From assembly GCF_007280555.1 (NCBI RefSeq), contig NZ_VKDB01000002.1:290800-354799 (forward strand): DNA of 64,000 nt. Direction: 5' to 3'. Every line of letters begins with the position of its first letter. The stretch's first letter is position 1. The position numbers were made by a program, and so were the translations under genes. The stretch is from Deinococcus detaillensis (GTDB taxonomy: Bacteria; Deinococcota; Deinococci; Deinococcales; Deinococcaceae). The notes beneath the pieces are model-generated. The model did not search any database and was not told the origin of the DNA. It worked only from the letters and a program-made list of their open reading frames with translations. Below are positions 29,827-38,839 of the stretch, piece after piece.

Positions 29827-31275
29827 ATGTCCGTGTGGCATGACACTTACTTGCAAACGGTCTTGCGGCCCGACTACGACTACGCCCGAGCCCACCTGCT
29901 CCCACACTTGTTCGACGCCCTGAGCGCCCACGCCTGGATGCTGGATCAGCAGGGTGTGACGGGAGCGGCCAAAGCGCTCGAACTCCTGCGCGAACTGCGC
30001 CACGAGCCGTTTCCGGCCTACGATCCCAGCATCGAAGACGTGTTTTTTACCTTGGATCTGCGGCTCGGCCAAGCCGACGCGCAGGCAGCCGGAGCGCTGC
30101 GCACCGCGCTGTCGCGCAACGACCTCGACATGACCATTTACCGTCTCAGCGCCCGCTCACGGCTGATGCGGGCGGTGGTGCGCCTGATCACTTTGCGCCT
30201 GACTTTGCTCGACTTGGCCACGCGCGAACGCGAAACGCTGATCGTGGCCTACACCCACCACCAACCCGCCCAGCCGACCACGCTGGCGCATTATCTGTGC
30301 GGCCTAGAAAACGTGCTGGCCCGCGATGTGGAGCGGCTTTTTTCGGCGCTGACCCGGCTGAATCTGTGCCCGATGGGCGCGGTGGCCCTCGGCGGCACCA
30401 GCTTTCCGATTGACCGCGACCTAACCGCCGAGTTGCTGGCCTTTGACCGCCCCATCGAAAACACCTACGACGCCGTGTCGACCAGCGATTGGCAAGTAGA
30501 AATTGCCGGAACCATCACCACAGCGGCCACCACGCTCTCAAGAGCGGTTCACGACCTGCTGTTCTGGGCATCGCGGGGCCTGCTCACCCTGGCAGACGGC
30601 TTGGTGCAGGGCTCCAGCGTGATGCCGCAAAAGCGCAATCCGGTGGCCTTGGAACACGCCCGCACCAAGCTCAGCAAAGCCATCGGTGCGTCGGGAGCCG
30701 TCGTGCTGAGCGCCCACAACGTCCCGTTTGGCGACATCAACGATCCCGGCCCCGACATGCAGCCGCCGCTTCACACCATGTGGCAAGAATTTGGCGAAGC
30801 GGTGGATTTGCTGACCGTGACGCTGCTTTCGCCCGGCATTAACCGCAAGAAGTGGCGCGAGGAAGCCGAGGGCGGCGAAGCGGCCATTACCGAGCTGGCC
30901 GACGCGCTGGCCCAACATGATCAGGGCGGATTCAGAGAAGCCCACGCCGCCGTCAAAGCGCTGCTGCTGAGGCTGCACCAAGCTGGGCGCAAACTGAGCG
31001 AAGTCACGGGCGATGATCTGACGGCGGTGGGCGTGAATTTGCCGGAAGCCGTTTGGCGTTCGGCGCTCGATCCGGCCAATTTCGTGGCGCGGCGCACGAC
31101 GTACGGCGGCCCAGCGCCCGAAACGATCAGCCAGCACCTCACCTTTGCCCGCCAGCGTTTAGAAGCCGACAGTCAGCAGCACGAAGCGGCTACAGCGCGG
31201 TTCGCAGCAGCCCGCGCTGCTTTAGCGGATGTTCATTCAGACAGTGTGCCCACCGCCACCAGCAGCGCAGATTAA
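29827..31275 (+). CDS. argininosuccinate lyase-like enzyme (fumarase/aspartase superfamily)
   Basis: The product is a 482-residue member of the fumarase/aspartase superfamily. The signature loop GSSVMPQKRNP is intact, as is the THHQPAQPTTLAHYL region that provides the catalytic His in argininosuccinate lyases. The N-terminal part lacks the usual ASL opening (GGRF and the following segment), so it is probably a divergent paralogue rather than the arginine-pathway enzyme. No arg genes are adjacent. ATG at 29827 has CGGAG just upstream with short spacing, and a 12-codon frame overlaps the start. The substrate is unknown. Confidence 0.82.
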   Translation: MSVWHDTYLQTVLRPDYDYARAHLLPHLFDALSAHAWMLDQQGVTGAAKALELLRELRHEPFPAYDPSIEDVFFTLDLRLGQADAQAAGALRTALSRNDLDMTIYRLSARSRLMRAVVRLITLRLTLLDLATRERETLIVAYTHHQPAQPTTLAHYLCGLENVLARDVERLFSALTRLNLCPMGAVALGGTSFPIDRDLTAELLAFDRPIENTYDAVSTSDWQVEIAGTITTAATTLSRAVHDLLFWASRGLLTLADGLVQGSSVMPQKRNPVALEHARTKLSKAIGASGAVVLSAHNVPFGDINDPGPDMQPPLHTMWQEFGEAVDLLTVTLLSPGINRKKWREEAEGGEAAITELADALAQHDQGGFREAHAAVKALLLRLHQAGRKLSEVTGDDLTAVGVNLPEAVWRSALDPANFVARRTTYGGPAPETISQHLTFARQRLEADSQQHEAATARFAAARAALADVHSDSVPTATSSAD

Positions 31276-31282
31276 GACTCAT

Positions 31283-31300
31283 CTCACGGCCAAACGTGAG
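31283..31300 (+). repeat. short inverted repeat after lyase gene
   Basis: CTCACG and CGTGAG surround a 6-base loop just after the lyase stop. It may be a weak terminator or an operator for the following sugar transporter genes. It is too short to decide. Confidence 0.25.
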
Positions 31301-31382
31301 CTAACTTGAGAAAATAAAGCGGCATTGGCCTTATGCTGCACCACATCTTCACTTCATCTCAATTTTTTACCGGAGGATTCTT

Positions 31383-32642
31383 ATGAATAAACTTCTACTC
31401 AGCTTGGCCCTCGGCGGCCTCTCAGCGGCCAGCTTCAGCCACGCCGCGCCCGTGACCATCACTTACTGGCAGTACGACTACGCCAGCAAAGTTACCGCCA
31501 TCAACGAACTGATTAAAAAGTTCGAGGCGACCAACCCCGATATCACGGTTAAGCAGGAAAACTTTCCTTACGACGCTTACAGCCAAAAAGTCGCCTCCAG
31601 CGTGCCCGCCGGACAAGGGCCGGACGTGGTGAACTTGTATTACGGCTGGTTGCCGCAGTATGTGGACGCCGGATATTTGCAGCCGCTGCCCACCAAAGAA
31701 TTCCCCACTGTTTTGACCGATTCGAACTATGCACCGATGGTCAAGACCGCCAAGATGAACGGCAAGTACTACGCGCTGCCCACCGCCGTGCGCACCTTGG
31801 CGATCTTTTACAACAAAGACCTCTTCAAAGCCGCCGGCATCAAAGCGCCGCCCAAAACCTGGGAAGAACTGATTGCTGACGCCGGAAAGATCGTGCAGGG
31901 CACCCCGCCCCGCTACACCACGCTGGGCTTCGGCATTCAGCCGGACGGCCAGGATTACCACGTGCTGCGCGAGGTACTGGTGCGGCAGTTCGGCGGCCAG
32001 CCTTACAGCAAGGACGGCAAGACGGTCACCTACAACTCGGACGCAGGCACCAAGGCCATGACTTTTTACACCGACCTGATGACCAAGTACAAACTCGGCG
32101 TGCCAAACTTCTTCCCCGGCAACAACAGCTACCGTGACGCCTTCATCGCTGGCAAGGTCGGCATGATCGTTGACGGCTCGTTCGCCATCAACACCATCAA
32201 GAGCGGTGCCAAGTTCGACTGGGGTGTGGCCCCCTTGCCGGTGCTGACCGCCAATTCCAAGGAAAAAGACAACTTCGGCTCCTACTGGGTCAACGGCATC
32301 ACCAAAAACGCCAAAGGCGATAAACTGGCGGCTTCGATCAAGTTCCTGAAATTCTTGACCAGCGCCGATACCCAGCGCTACTGGCTGCAAAACGTCGGCG
32401 AAATTCCCGCCAGCCGCAAGCTCGCCGCCGATCCTGCCCTGCGCAAAGACCCGGTGTTCGGGCCGTTCGTCAGCAGCTTGCCGTACGCTTCTTCCACTAT
32501 TTTCGTAGATGAAGCTGGACAGCGCAAAGCCTGGGTAGACGCCATCAATACTGTGCTGCTGCAAGGCAACGCGCCTGCCAATGCCGTGAAGGCCGCCGCC
32601 ACCAACGAGCAAAAGATTCTGGATGATTACTACAAGAAATAA
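31383..32642 (+). CDS. sugar ABC transporter substrate-binding protein
   Basis: The product is a 419-residue extracellular solute-binding protein (family 1, MalE-like). A signal peptide (LLLSLALGGLSAASFSHA) is followed by the mature start VTITYWQYDYASK, and the typical FEATNPDITVKQE, PTAVRTLAIFYNKDLFKAAG and GKVGMIVDGSFA segments. CGGAGGA lies 8 bases before the ATG. It is the first gene of a CUT1-type importer operon followed by two permeases. There is no lipobox, so it is free in the periplasm. The sugar is not identifiable from sequence. Confidence 0.93.
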   Translation: MNKLLLSLALGGLSAASFSHAAPVTITYWQYDYASKVTAINELIKKFEATNPDITVKQENFPYDAYSQKVASSVPAGQGPDVVNLYYGWLPQYVDAGYLQPLPTKEFPTVLTDSNYAPMVKTAKMNGKYYALPTAVRTLAIFYNKDLFKAAGIKAPPKTWEELIADAGKIVQGTPPRYTTLGFGIQPDGQDYHVLREVLVRQFGGQPYSKDGKTVTYNSDAGTKAMTFYTDLMTKYKLGVPNFFPGNNSYRDAFIAGKVGMIVDGSFAINTIKSGAKFDWGVAPLPVLTANSKEKDNFGSYWVNGITKNAKGDKLAASIKFLKFLTSADTQRYWLQNVGEIPASRKLAADPALRKDPVFGPFVSSLPYASSTIFVDEAGQRKAWVDAINTVLLQGNAPANAVKAAATNEQKILDDYYKK

Positions 32643-32850
32643 GGCGCTTGAGCCTACCCCCCGCTGAAAATTCACTGCCTATAAATCGTTTTCAATTCAT
32701 ATATCTCTTCTTTCACAACTTTGCCTCTTCCTTCTCTCAAAGGACAAGTCAGGTTGTGAAAGATTTTGTTGAGGCCAGAATGAGCAAACAAGTCACCGCT
32801 AAGTATCAAACAACTCATCTGCCCACTCCTTTGAAAAAAGTCGGCAATCC

Positions 32851-33774
32851 GTGACGACTTCTCCCGCTACACCAGCTCTTAGACGGACTGGCAGCCTTAA
32901 GCGCAGACAAACCATCACTGCCTATACTTTCTTGGCTATTCCACTGATCTTCTTTTTGGTCGTGCGCTTTTTGCCGACTTTCGTGGCGCTGCGGCTCAGT
33001 CTCTACGATTGGAATATTCTCAAAGAAGTGCAGCCTTATGTGGGCGGCAAAAATTACAGCCGCCTGATTCAGGACGGTATCTTTGGCAAAGCGCTCGTCA
33101 ACACGGCGCTGTATACCATCATCGGTGTGCCGGCACAGATTGTCATTGGGCTGATTGTCGCGCTGCTGCTCGGCAAGATTCGGGCGCTGCAGGGCGTCTT
33201 TCGGGCGCTGTATTTCGCGCCTTACGTCACGCCCATCGTGGCGGCGGCGTGGGTCTGGCAGTGGCTGTTCAGCCCGCAGTTCGGCCCGGTCAACACCTTC
33301 CTGATTTGGCTGCACATTCCGCCGCAGTCCTTTCTGACTTCGCCCAGTCAGGCGCTGGCTACTACAGCGGCGCTGGTGGTCTGGCAAAATCTGGGGTTTC
33401 AAGTGGTGCTGTTTTTGGCCGGACTCGCCGCCATTCCGAGTACTTTTTACGAAGCGGCTGAAATTGACGGCGCGTCTGGCAGTCAATCGTTTTGGAAGAT
33501 TACCCTACCGCTGCTCAATCCCACGATTGTCTTTAGCGTGGTCACTGGAACCATTTCCTATCTTCAATTGTTTACTCAAGTCGTCAATCTCAACTTCACC
33601 GATCAAGGTGGGCCGCTCGGCAGCACCATGACAGTGGCACTTTACATCTATCAAATGGCATTCGGGCGCTTTCAAACAGGTTACGCTTCAGCTATCACGG
33701 TGGTTCTGTTTGCTATTATTCTGGTCATCACCTTATTGCAGCTGCGTTTTCTGACCAAGCGAGTGAACTACTAA
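32851..33774 (+). CDS. sugar ABC transporter permease (MalF-like)
   Basis: The product has 307 residues with six predicted membrane helices and the cytoplasmic EAA loop YEAAEIDGASGSQSFWKI, which docks the ATPase. It starts with GTG 208 bases after the binding-protein gene; no better start or extra gene is seen in that gap, which is AT-rich. The stop overlaps the next start (TAATG). It forms the membrane channel with the second permease. No ATPase gene follows, so a shared MsmK/UgpC-type ATPase must serve this importer. Confidence 0.92.
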   Translation: MTTSPATPALRRTGSLKRRQTITAYTFLAIPLIFFLVVRFLPTFVALRLSLYDWNILKEVQPYVGGKNYSRLIQDGIFGKALVNTALYTIIGVPAQIVIGLIVALLLGKIRALQGVFRALYFAPYVTPIVAAAWVWQWLFSPQFGPVNTFLIWLHIPPQSFLTSPSQALATTAALVVWQNLGFQVVLFLAGLAAIPSTFYEAAEIDGASGSQSFWKITLPLLNPTIVFSVVTGTISYLQLFTQVVNLNFTDQGGPLGSTMTVALYIYQMAFGRFQTGYASAITVVLFAIILVITLLQLRFLTKRVNY

Positions 33775-34655
33775 TGACCGTTACCCAAAAGAGCGAAATC
33801 GGCACGACAAGCTTGCCCAAGCCGCCAAAACGCCGTGACTATAAAACAGTGTTGGCTTACCTGTTCCTGACTGTGGGCGCAATCGTCACCCTCTTTCCCT
33901 TTGCTTGGATGATACTGACCAGCTTAAAAAGCTTTCAAGAACTCTTTAGCTTGGGATTTTGGCCCGAATCGCCCACGCTTGCCAATTACTCGCAGGTCAT
34001 CACCCAGACCAAATTTCTGACCTGGTTCGGCAACAGCTTATTAATTGCGGGCGTCACGACCCTCAGCGTCTTGTTTTTTGATTCGTTGGTGGGTTATACA
34101 CTCGCCAAGTTTGAATTCCCAGGCAAAAATATAGTCTTTATTCTGATGCTCTCCACCCTGATGATTCCTACCGAGATGCTGATCATCCCTTGGTTCGTGG
34201 GCGTCACCGATATCCATTTGCTCAACTCCACGCCGGGTGCCTATTTCTCGATCATGTTTCCGGGCCTCATCAGCGCTTTTGGGGTCTTTTTGATGCGGCA
34301 ATTCTTTGAATCACTGCCCAATGACTTGATAGAAGCGGCCCGCATCGACGGCATGAGTGAATTCGGTATTTTTTGGCGAATCGCCTTGCCGCTGGTGCGT
34401 CCCGCTCTGGCCAGCCTCGCCATCTTCACCTTTTTGGGCAACTGGAACGCCTTCTTGTGGCCGCTGATCGTCATTCAAAAGCCTGAGTTTAGAACGCTAC
34501 CCGTCGGCACCGCCCTCTTTAACGGCGAAGCGGGCACGCAATGGGGACTCATCATGGCGGCTTCCAGCTTGGCGGTCATTCCAGTTTTGTTGGTGTTTGC
34601 TTTCTTCCAAAAACAGATTATTGAAGGCATTGTGCTGACGGGACTCAAGGGCTAA
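33774..34655 (+). CDS. sugar ABC transporter permease (MalG-like)
   Basis: The product has 293 residues with six predicted membrane helices and the EAA loop IEAARIDGMSEFGIFWRI. The ATG shares a base with the stop of the first permease gene. It ends with the usual MalG-type tail FFQKQIIEGIVLTGLKG. The following DNA is a fragment of a copper ATPase gene, so the importer operon ends here without an ATP-binding subunit. Confidence 0.92.
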   Translation: MTVTQKSEIGTTSLPKPPKRRDYKTVLAYLFLTVGAIVTLFPFAWMILTSLKSFQELFSLGFWPESPTLANYSQVITQTKFLTWFGNSLLIAGVTTLSVLFFDSLVGYTLAKFEFPGKNIVFILMLSTLMIPTEMLIIPWFVGVTDIHLLNSTPGAYFSIMFPGLISAFGVFLMRQFFESLPNDLIEAARIDGMSEFGIFWRIALPLVRPALASLAIFTFLGNWNAFLWPLIVIQKPEFRTLPVGTALFNGEAGTQWGLIMAASSLAVIPVLLVFAFFQKQIIEGIVLTGLKG

Positions 34656-34673
34656 ACCGTCTCCCCTACGACT

Positions 34674-35051
34674 GCACTCGCTCAAGCTGACGTGGGAGTG
34701 GCGATCGGCACCGGAACCGACGTGGCCGTAGAAGCCGCCGACGTGGTGCTGATGTCGGGCGACGTGCGCGGCGTACCCAACGCGCTGGCCCTCTCCCGCG
34801 CCACGTTGCGCAACATCCGGCTGAATTTGTTCTGCGCCTTCGCTTATAACGCGCTGCTGATTCCGGTGGCGGCAGGCGTGCTGATTCCGGCGTTCGGCAT
34901 CCGGCTCAGTCCGGTGCTGGCCGCCGCCGCGATGGGTTTTTCGAGTGTCTTCGTGCTGAGCAATGCCTTGCGTCTACGGCAATTTAAGCCGCCTGTCCGG
35001 GTGGGAGAGACGGAAGCGCAAGCGGCTGACGGACGTCTGGCCCGAACCTGA
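34674..35051 (+). pseudogene. C-terminal fragment of a copper P-type ATPase (copA-like)
   Basis: From about 34674 the sequence encodes [20 protein letters not shown] and continues through the last two membrane helices ([20 protein letters not shown] and [24 protein letters not shown]). This is the last quarter of a heavy-metal P1B-ATPase. The preceding GDGINDAP hinge motif and everything upstream are missing; homology begins within about 20 bases of the permease stop. It cannot work as an ion pump. A recombination or insertion event probably cut the gene. GTG at 34692 is the first possible start but would make only a membrane stub. Confidence 0.85.
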
Positions 35052-35163
35052 GCGCTCAGGAACCCAAACAAAGTGACCTGAACTCCTCTCTTTGGATTGA
35101 TTGACAGGGCAGGCTTTAGACAACCGACTCACGCTTCTCACGCCCATTGAGTCTTCTGAAGCC

Positions 35164-36342
35164 ATGACATTTCAAATCAGTTCACAGCTGCGGCCGCTCA
35201 AGTACGGCGGTTTAGCTCTGGCCCTCAGCGCCGCGCTGGCTTCCTGCGCCTTCGTGACCGGCCCCAACACCGCCGCGCCGGATTTGGGCCTGAAGCTGCC
35301 CAACGGCTTTCACACCGAGATTTACGCCAGAGGCTTCAAAAAGCCCCGTATGATGGCCACCGCTCCCAACGGTGATGTCTTCTTGAGCGACAACGACACC
35401 GGCAAAGTCTGGGTGCTGCTCGACCGCAACAATGACGGCAAGCTCGATAGCAAGCAGGTCTATGCCCAGAACCTCAACGAGCCGAGCGGCTTGGCTTTTC
35501 ACGGCGGGTACTTGTACGTGGCCAACACCGACGCGGTGGTGCGCTTTGCCTATAAACCCGGCGACACGGCGGCTTCCGGCGCACCTGAGAAGCTGGTGGA
35601 ATTGCCCAATAAAGGCAAGCACTACTCGCGCACGGTGGTCTTCGGGCCGGATGCCAAAATGCCCGATGCAAAAATGTATGTGGCGGCGGGCAGCGACTGC
35701 AACGCCTGTGAGGAAAGCGACCCCAAACGCGCCGCCGTATGGATCTACGACGCCGACGGCAAAAATGGCCGCCCGTTTGCCACCGGCCTGAGAAACGCGG
35801 TGGGCCTGGCTTGGCAAGGCGGCACGCTTTACGCCACCGCCAATGCCCGTGATTTGCTCGGCAACAACACCCCGCCCGAATCCTTTTTCAAAGTCAGCGA
35901 CGGCAAGAATTATGGCTGGCCCTACTGCTATCCACTGGCGGCCAACGCTACTCAAGTCTGGGACAAGGACTTCGGCAAAAAAGATCAGGCGTACTGCGAC
36001 GCAGCTCAGCCCGCCTTTGCCACCACCACCGCCCACGCCGCGCCGCTGGGACTGGCCTTTTACAACGCCGCAGCCTTTCCCGCCGAGTACCGGGGGCTGA
36101 TGTTCGTTGGCCTGCACGGCTCTTGGAACCGGGTGGAAAAGTCCGGTTACAAAGTTGTGACCGTCAACCCCCAGAGCGGCGAGGTCAAGGACTTTATGAC
36201 CGGATTTGTCGCCAGCCCGAGCACCAGCGTGACCACCTCCGGGCGGCCCGTGGACTTGCAGGTGACGCCGGACGGGTCGCTGCTGCTGAGCGACGACGGC
36301 AACGGCCTGGTCTACCGGGTGTCTTACGACGGCAAGTCTTGA
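35164..36342 (+). CDS. PQQ-dependent sugar dehydrogenase, sorbosone dehydrogenase-like lipoprotein
   Basis: The product is 392 residues from the ATG at 35164. A lipoprotein signal (LALSAALASC, lipobox LASC) is followed by a six-bladed beta-propeller typical of soluble glucose/sorbosone dehydrogenases: GFHTEIYARGFKKPRMMA, GDVFLSDNDTGKVWVL, SDCNACEESDPKRAAVW and the late LQVTPDGSLLLSDDGNGLVYRV. It would oxidise sugars or aldehydes in the periplasm, using PQQ if the cofactor is available; no pqq genes are in the window. It converges with pnkp, with only 7 bases between the stops. Confidence 0.88.
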   Translation: MTFQISSQLRPLKYGGLALALSAALASCAFVTGPNTAAPDLGLKLPNGFHTEIYARGFKKPRMMATAPNGDVFLSDNDTGKVWVLLDRNNDGKLDSKQVYAQNLNEPSGLAFHGGYLYVANTDAVVRFAYKPGDTAASGAPEKLVELPNKGKHYSRTVVFGPDAKMPDAKMYVAAGSDCNACEESDPKRAAVWIYDADGKNGRPFATGLRNAVGLAWQGGTLYATANARDLLGNNTPPESFFKVSDGKNYGWPYCYPLAANATQVWDKDFGKKDQAYCDAAQPAFATTTAHAAPLGLAFYNAAAFPAEYRGLMFVGLHGSWNRVEKSGYKVVTVNPQSGEVKDFMTGFVASPSTSVTTSGRPVDLQVTPDGSLLLSDDGNGLVYRVSYDGKS

Positions 36343-36349
36343 GCCAGCT

Positions 36350-38839
36350 CTACAAGCGGGCGTCCAATTCACCCTGTTCCAGCGCCAGCACGCCCAGCAC
36401 ATACGGATGAACGGCTGAGATTCCGGCTCCTTCGCTGAAGCGCCGCAGACCTTCCAAACCCAGATGAAACTCCCGCAGAGCGCGGCCCCGTTTGGCTTTG
36501 ACGGCCCGCGCTTTGAGGCGCACGAGGTGTTGCGGCTGAGTATATTCTGGGCCGTAAATGATTCGCAGGTACTCGCGCCCGCGCACCTTGAGGGCCGGTT
36601 GCAGCAGGCGCTTGTCATTTTGGCGAAAGTGGAGCGGCTTGACCACCATGCCTTCGCCGCCCTCAGCCGTCAGCGAAAGCCACCAGTCAGTGGCGACTTG
36701 CTGGCTGGCCGGATCATTCAAGTTAACGATCTGCGCGGCGGTACGAATGAACAAATCCGGCGCGGTGTCGGCCAACTGACCGAGCGTCTCCAGATGCCAC
36801 AGGTGGGTATGGTTGTCGTGGACGGCACCCTTTGATGCCAGCAAATGAAACGGCGCGACTTTGAGATCAGCCGGAGTTTCCACTCGCCGCACGTAGGCCC
36901 GGTAAGCTTGGCGGTACGCGTGGAGGTCTTCGGCCCGCGTCTGGGTGTGGCTCAGCACTTCGCTAAGGGGCAGGCCGCGCCGCTCAGCTTGCTCTAAAAG
37001 TTGCACGGCAGCGCCGAGGGCCGTTTCTCCAGCGGCGGCGACTGGCGCGTATTGCCCGCGCAGCAACTCGCCCGCTTTGAAGTTCCACGGCAAAATCTCG
37101 GCGTCCAGCAGCAACCAGTCGGTTTTGAGCGCTTCCCAAAGTCCGGCCCGCGCCGCCGCCTGAGTCGCCCGCTCCAGCAGATCACGCTCCCAAGTCGCGT
37201 CTTTAAAGAAAGGCCGCCCAGTGCGGGTGTAAATCGCTCCGCTGGCATCTTGCCTGAGCAGCAACAGGGCGCGTGAACCCATGTGCTTTTCTTGGCAGAT
37301 CACCTCGGCCTGACCCTCAGCGCGGTAGTAAGCGAAGGCTTCGTCGGGGTGTTCGAGGTAGTCTGGGCGCGAACTGGTTTCCACCGGACTCATGGTCGGC
37401 GGCAAATACAGGGCGTCGGCGGGATCAATACCGAAACGCCCAAAGACTTCCAGCGCCCCACGCATCTCGGCGGCTTTGAGGTTGACGCTGCCAAAAGTGC
37501 GCGTCTCCAAGCGCTGATCGCCGCTGAAATCGGTCCACTCCAGCGCGGCAGGAGTTTGCTCGGCAAGCGGCAAAAAAGGGCGACTGGGCGCGGCGTATTG
37601 GGCCAGAGCAGGCACACTCACGAGTTCCAACTCTGGATAGCGCAGGGCCGTCAGTGCGCCGCCGAAGGCGCAGCCGGTATCAAGATTGAGGGTGCGGTTG
37701 ACCCAGACTGGGCGGGCGACTGGCGTGTGACCGTAGATGACCCGCGCCCTGCCGCCGTACCCCTTGGCCCAGTCGCGGCGCACCGGCATTCCCCACTCAT
37801 CGGTGGAGCCGTCCACGTCGCCGTAGAGAGCAAAACTGCGCACCCGGCCCGATGAGCGCCCCTGATAGGCTTCGGGCAAGCCCGCGTGGGCGACCACTAC
37901 CGCGCCGCCGTCCAGTTGCAGGTGGCCGGTCAAACCACGCAGAAAGGTGCGAACTTCGGTTTTGAAGGCCTCGCCACGCTCCTCAAGCTGAAGCACGGTG
38001 TCGGCCAAGCCGTGCTTGAGGGTAGCCTTTTGACCGTCCAGCACCCGCATCAGCTTGTCGTCGTGGTTGCCGATCACACACAACGCCTGACCCGAATGCA
38101 CCATCTTCATCACCAAGTCCAGCACACCCGCCGAGTCCGGCCCCCGGTCAATCAAGTCGCCCACGAAGACGGCGGTACGGCCCTGCGGATGCTGGCCGTT
38201 CACGTAACCCAGCTGGGTCAGCAGCGCTTGCAATTCACCGAGGCAGCCGTGAACGTCACCGATCAAATCGAACGGTCCCACGAGGTCTTTTTTGTTGGCG
38301 TTCAGCGGTACCCGCCGGATCTGAGCGGCGCTGATCTCTTCCCCAGAGCGCAGCGCCCAGACTTGCCGGAAGCCTTCTTTGGACAGGCCGCCGAGGGTGC
38401 GCCGCAACTCCAGATGCTGGCGCTTGATCACCTCCGGCGAGAAAGCACGGTCAGAGCGCTCGGCGTGGCGGGCTTGCAGCACCTTCAACGGCAAATCCAG
38501 CACGATGGCCACTGCCGGTACGTCATATTGGCGGGCCAGCTTGATGAGGCGCTGGCGATCATTCGGGCGCACACTGGTGGCGTCGATGACGGTCAGGTGG
38601 CCCCGCGTCAAGCGCTTGCCCGCCACGAAAAATAAGCTGTCAAAGGCGTCGGCGTTGGCGTCCAGCGCGGCTTCATTGTCGCTGACCAGCCGCCGGAAAA
38701 AATCGCTGGAGAGTGTCTCGCTCGGCAAGAAGTGCTGCGCCGCGAAACGGGTTTTGCCTGCCGAAGACGCCCCGACCAAAGCCACCAAGCAGAGTTCGGG
38801 AAGGTCCATCGGGATTTCAAGCGGAGGTGTATCAGACAT
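36350..38839 (-). CDS. pnkp: polynucleotide kinase-phosphatase-ligase of the Pnkp/Hen1 RNA repair system
   Basis: The product has 829 residues from the ATG at 38839, which has AAGGA 10 bases upstream; the alternative ATG at 38851 has no usable spacing. Three domains are in order: a 5' kinase with P-loop GASSAGKT (Lys29), a calcineurin-type 2',3' phosphatase (GDVHG 194-198, GDLIDRG 227-233, GNHD 257-260), and a C-terminal adenylyltransferase/ligase with the lysine motif EKHMGSR (Lys518). Together they heal and seal broken RNA ends such as those made by ribotoxins. It overlaps hen1, its known partner, by 8 bases. Confidence 0.95.
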   Translation of the reverse strand: MSDTPPLEIPMDLPELCLVALVGASSAGKTRFAAQHFLPSETLSSDFFRRLVSDNEAALDANADAFDSLFFVAGKRLTRGHLTVIDATSVRPNDRQRLIKLARQYDVPAVAIVLDLPLKVLQARHAERSDRAFSPEVIKRQHLELRRTLGGLSKEGFRQVWALRSGEEISAAQIRRVPLNANKKDLVGPFDLIGDVHGCLGELQALLTQLGYVNGQHPQGRTAVFVGDLIDRGPDSAGVLDLVMKMVHSGQALCVIGNHDDKLMRVLDGQKATLKHGLADTVLQLEERGEAFKTEVRTFLRGLTGHLQLDGGAVVVAHAGLPEAYQGRSSGRVRSFALYGDVDGSTDEWGMPVRRDWAKGYGGRARVIYGHTPVARPVWVNRTLNLDTGCAFGGALTALRYPELELVSVPALAQYAAPSRPFLPLAEQTPAALEWTDFSGDQRLETRTFGSVNLKAAEMRGALEVFGRFGIDPADALYLPPTMSPVETSSRPDYLEHPDEAFAYYRAEGQAEVICQEKHMGSRALLLLRQDASGAIYTRTGRPFFKDATWERDLLERATQAAARAGLWEALKTDWLLLDAEILPWNFKAGELLRGQYAPVAAAGETALGAAVQLLEQAERRGLPLSEVLSHTQTRAEDLHAYRQAYRAYVRRVETPADLKVAPFHLLASKGAVHDNHTHLWHLETLGQLADTAPDLFIRTAAQIVNLNDPASQQVATDWWLSLTAEGGEGMVVKPLHFRQNDKRLLQPALKVRGREYLRIIYGPEYTQPQHLVRLKARAVKAKRGRALREFHLGLEGLRRFSEGAGISAVHPYVLGVLALEQGELDARL

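Noticed and set aside
31422..32675. Long minus-strand open frame (about 417 codons) opposite the sugar-binding protein gene
   Set aside because: It is antisense to a gene with signal peptide and family motifs, and its own translation has low-complexity Gly/Val/His content.
29609..34666. A 13-base match (AAACCGTCTCCCC) at 29609 and 34654, considered as a possible repeat or insertion footprint
   Set aside because: Matches of this length are expected by chance many times in a window of this size, and the flanks do not match.
35212..36618. Minus-strand open frame of about 468 codons opposite the sugar dehydrogenase gene
   Set aside because: It overlaps both the dehydrogenase and the end of pnkp, has no start signal and no family features.
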